Of a stretch of DNA of 64,000 nt, positions 60,586 through 64,000 are shown piece after piece. Numbering within the stretch: the stretch's first letter is position 1; each line of letters begins with the position of its first letter. The position numbers and the translations under genes are program-made. The DNA comes from Boswellia sacra (Eukaryota; Streptophyta; Magnoliopsida; Sapindales; Burseraceae), in NCBI GenBank assembly GCA_013180625.2, contig SNVD02002680.1:1-64000 (forward strand). The letters are read 5' to 3'. The notes below the pieces were generated by a model. That model was not told the origin of the DNA. It saw only the letters and a list, made by a program, of their open reading frames with translations, and made no database searches.

Positions 60586-62701
60586 AGCTGTTGAACTGCA
60601 GCAAAACCTGTATATAAAAAGATTCAGTTTTATCTTTAGTAATACATATATACTTTTTTTATTATTAATGACAAAAGCCTTTAAAGATTGATAACTTTTT
60701 TTAATAGAATTTCTCTAGCAATATAAGCAAAATTGGGGGTTTCGGTTTTTAACATCTTTTTTATTTATAATATTTTTATAAATATCTTTTTTATCATTTA
60801 CAATTCTTTTTTATTTGTTGTATTATTTGTTTTATGTGTATATTTTCTTTAACTAGTAAGATATAAGATATATGTTTTAAATAATTTTTTTTAAAATTAT
60901 GTAATTTAATATCACCTATGTACTGAATTTATTGGGGGTTATTATAAATAATTTTTTATCAGCTGTATAAATCATTATGTTTTTAAGTTATATTATTTTA
61001 TTACAATCATGAAATATATAATTCCTACTTTTTTTATAAAATTTTAAATTTGAATATACCGATTTTTTTCCTGCTGTTATACGGCTAGAAGAGATAATTT
61101 GAATAAAAAATTATTATCAACAAAGGGCGGGAGTTTTGCCTGTTTGGTTAACCGGATGCAGGCTGTAAAATTATTTGTCTCTTTATGTCCCATTGCGCCA
61201 TTTGTCAGCTTTTCATTTGCCAAATAAACAGTTTCTGCTGTATATATACAGCTGAAGGATCGAAGCAATTCCCGAATCAAATAAATTTTGATTAATTGTC
61301 AAATCAGTTGGTTAACGTACAAAAAATGTGCGTAACGTAAATACATAAAAATCAAAATGACAAACAAATGTGATTGTTTCCATCCTCCTTAAAACAATTG
61401 TCCTTCCTGTATGAATCACTATATATCAATATCATCATAATATGATCACTCATTATATTTAAAGTTTGTCTAAATATCAGTCGCAAATTAAATTTGAAAA
61501 CTCCTTCAAATTCCTCTCTAGCGTTTTCTTCAATGGAAGTCTTCACTCTTCGTGATGACTTTTTGAAACATTAAAGAGCAAATCGATATTGATGGTTTGA
61601 CAATAATTGAGAGTTGATTTCCAATTGACAATTAGACAAGCCTCCGCGTAATTAGTAATATTCTGTCAAACTAATATATATCCCAAAATTCTTATTCTCT
61701 ATAGTCATTTATCATGCTTTCTACACAATCAAACACTTAGAGATCTAATTTATCATCATATGTATAATTAAAGTACTATTAATCTTATAAATTTGTTATA
61801 CAAATTTATCTATACAAACTGATATGACATAATATGATTGAATAATTAAATATAAATATTAAATTACATTAATTAAAATGAGTGATATAATAATCATGCA
61901 ATGATGTCACATCAATTTATATAAGTGGGTTTATAAGAATGGCATCGCTCGTAAAATTAATACACATCCTACACTAGGTATAATATTAAATATCTTATGC
62001 AAGGTTAATTAATATATGAGATATTTAATTTTCTTAATTCATATAAGCTTAATTTTGAAAAATAATTTAAAGAGTATTATAGGTACTAGCTAGGCAGTTG
62101 GTCCTCATAGAAAATTCACTTAAAGCATTCGTGTTGATTACGAGGGCTGTCGAAAATGACTCTTAATTTTCGAATTTTGAATGGTAAAAGCAAATTCTTC
62201 AATTCAATTCAACTCTTTTTTGCTTTAAGGCTCGGACTATACATTCCACGTCACCTCTTTTCGATATCAATAATGAGCACAAATAAAATTTGGTAAATTT
62301 AACCCCTATAATACGTTTAAGTGATCGCCGTTTTTGAAACACGGTCAAAGTAATTGATAACCATTGTGTTAAAACATAGATGATGTTAGAGACTTCTCTT
62401 TCTCCAAACTCCGAAGGACTGGAATATGAATTTATGATTAATTTGGTGTATTAGTTACTAATATCAAGAGCACACCTACAAAATTAAAATTTGCAGGTAA
62501 AATAATTTTTTAATTCAAGTTGACTTACAATATCAACTTGGGCTTGTTGTATGACTTTGGAAATAATCACTTATTCTGTAGGCTACAACAACCAAGGCGT
62601 TTGATAATCATTTTTTAAACTTTTTAAAACTTAAGCAGCTTACAAAATAATAAAATTTTATAAAGGTTTATAAAAGCAAGGGTTTTTGGATGTTTTTAAA
62701 A
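60586..62701. other. AT-rich intergenic DNA, no gene supported
   Basis: Minus-strand frames at 61077-61280 and 61352-61546 lack domains. Nothing else was recognised. Confidence 0.5.
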
Positions 62702-63475
62702 GGGAAAATTGAGAAAATAGACAAAATTAGGAACCCTTGTTGAAATTTAGACACGTTCTCAAAAATTTTTATGTCATAGACACTTTCTTAATAAAAAAAC
62801 CAATTACCCTTATTTTTCAATTTTTTTCCAAAGGCTCATTTCCGAAACCCATCTCCCTCTCTTAGTTCCTTTTACAATTAGCGTCGAGTGTTTTCGAGTG
62901 GTGAAATGTCGAGTGTCGAGTGTTTTCGAGTGGTGAAATGTCGAGTTTCGAGTGTTGTCGAGTGGTGAAATGTTGAGTTTCGAGTGTTTTCGAGTGGTGA
63001 AATGTCGAGGTGAAATGTCGAGTTTCGAGTGTTTTCGAGTGGTGAAATATCGAGTTTCGAGTGTTTTCGAGTGGTGAAATGTCAAGTTTCGAGTTTGTCG
63101 AATGGTAAAATGTCGAGTTTCGAGTGTTTTCGAGTGGTGAAATGTCGAGTTTCGAGTTTGTCGAATGGTGAAATGTCGAGTGTCGAGTGTTTTCGAGTGG
63201 TGAAATATCGAGTGTCGAGTTGTGTCGAGTGTCGTCTCCGCGTGATATAATGCTCTAAATATATCCTTACTTTTAATTTCTTTTTAGTCCCCATAGTTTG
63301 TAATTTAACAATTTTATCCCCAAAAAGAGTGTCGGATGCAAGTAATCACATGCAAGTAATTTCAAAGGGTATTTTAGTCTTTTTATCAAGAAAGTGTCTA
63401 TGACATGAAAATTTTTGAGAACGTGTCCATTTTTCAATGAGACCCCTTAATTTTGTCTATTTTCTCAATTTTTCC
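62702..63475. mobile_element. Mutator-type MITE with internal minisatellite
   Basis: Terminal inverted repeats of about 112 bp (62702-62813 and 63364-63475) start GGGAAAATTGAGAAAATAG on the left and GGAAAAATTGAGAAAATAG on the right, sharing gacacgttctcaaaaatttt and tgtcatagacactttctt. The flanks are identical 9 bp TTTTTAAAA (62693-62701 and 63476-63484), the duplication length of Mutator elements. The interior holds a TCGAG-rich minisatellite and no coding sequence. The TIR sequence is unlike anything else in the window, so its autonomous partner is elsewhere. Confidence 0.9.
62882..63238. repeat. TCGAG-rich minisatellite, about 33 bp period
   Basis: Roughly ten or eleven units of the type tcgagtggtgaaatgtcgag plus tttcgagtgtttt, with shortened units (tttgtcgaatggtg) interspersed. 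It produces repeat-coded open frames on both strands that are not genes. Confidence 0.92.
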
Positions 63476-63484
63476 TTTTTAAAA

Positions 63485-64000
63485 ACATGCTTATGTGCTT
63501 TTGACATATAAAATATCTAAATAACTCCCAACGGAAAATGAAAGGATATGCATTTTAATTAAATATTGTACGTTATATTAAACATGATTTTCGCAATTAA
63601 CAGGTTGATTTAAAAACTATAGGATATTTAAACTCAAGCTAGTTGATTGTATTGTTAAAATAATACAATTTAGACGTTGATATAAGTTGTATAACTTTTT
63701 ATGATTATTAAAATATATTATTATTTATCTAAAATATTATTAGAACATAATTTACATAGAAATTGTTAGAAAAAATTTCAAAAGGAGAAAAGAACTTAAT
63801 AAGTAAATATTACAAAAAAATAATACAAGTACTTGTTTTGGTCATTTGAATATAATAGAAGTTAAAAGATTTTAATTTATCAAGCATCTTTGCCTTATGT
63901 TTAAAAAATAAATCAGTTTTTAAAAGTTGGTTTATTAAATACTATGCAACTCTTTTTTTTATATAAATTAATTATTTCTCTAGCACAACAAAAGTTGGTA
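63485..64000. other. AT-rich intergenic DNA, nothing recognised
   Basis: No gene, transposon end or repeat was recognised up to the end of the window. Confidence 0.5.

Noticed and set aside
62882..63238. CRISPR-like regular repeat
   Set aside because: Units are contiguous without unique spacers and lie within a plant MITE, so it is a minisatellite.
62810..63294. Repetitive open frames on both strands in the TCGAG array
   Set aside because: They follow directly from a repeat unit length divisible by three; no start context or domain.

Overview
The window is AT-rich nuclear DNA of a flowering plant, probably a eudicot. Evidence for this is Ty1-copia elements with plant-type gag, PR, IN, RT and RH blocks, a CACTA element ending in CACTACAAGAAAAA, a FAR1-type Mutator-like transposase, Ulp1-protease transposon genes with plant-style introns, and a plant RING-H2 gene. 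No rRNA, tRNA, CRISPR or bacterial operon was seen. Most of the 64 kb is transposon sequence of different ages; the only intact host-type gene I can support is the RING-H2 gene at 26.5 kb.

Layout. 1-2.1 kb: intergenic with short repeats. 2.1-2.34 kb: a lone CACTA 3' end. 3.37-6.67 kb: a complete non-autonomous CACTA element (3 bp TSD AGT) carrying a foldback insertion and what looks like the 5' leader and first exon of an RWA-like gene. 9.49-10.76 kb: a solo LTR (TSD ATAAA). 12.88-18.94 kb: an old, heavily mutated Ty1-copia element with 168 bp LTRs, whose reverse transcriptase region is split by a 1.4 kb solo LTR (TSD GGCTA). 19.18-25.40 kb: a younger minus-strand Ty1-copia element with 383 bp LTRs (10 differences), perfect TSD ATTAC, unusual TG...TA termini, an open gag, and a pol frame broken only by four stop codons. 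26.5 kb: RING-H2 gene. 28.55-29.07 kb: a hAT-type MITE. 29.8 kb: a decayed RING-like fragment.

30-55 kb is a large decayed Mutator-like region: an Ulp1-transposon N-terminal gene lacking its protease (plus strand, 32.3-34.2 kb), a FAR1-type MULE transposase (minus, 36.2-38.5 kb), a three-exon gene with an RNase H1/viroplasmin-type domain (minus, 44-45 kb), and a second, multi-exon Ulp1-type gene with its C48 protease catalytic residues still readable (plus, 50.6-54.8 kb). Together they match the gene content known for Ulp1-carrying plant MULEs (CUMULE/Kaonashi type); I could not find the terminal inverted repeats.

57.56-58.08 kb, minus strand: a broken fragment of a mitovirus-like RNA-dependent RNA polymerase, the least expected item here; such sequences usually reach plant nuclei through mitochondrial DNA. 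59.7-60.6 kb: a 183 bp-period AT-rich tandem array. 62.70-63.48 kb: a Mutator-type MITE with ~112 bp TIRs, a perfect 9 bp TSD and an internal ~33 bp TCGAG-rich minisatellite. All positions and alignments were read by eye; protein family names rest on motif recognition, not on a database search.
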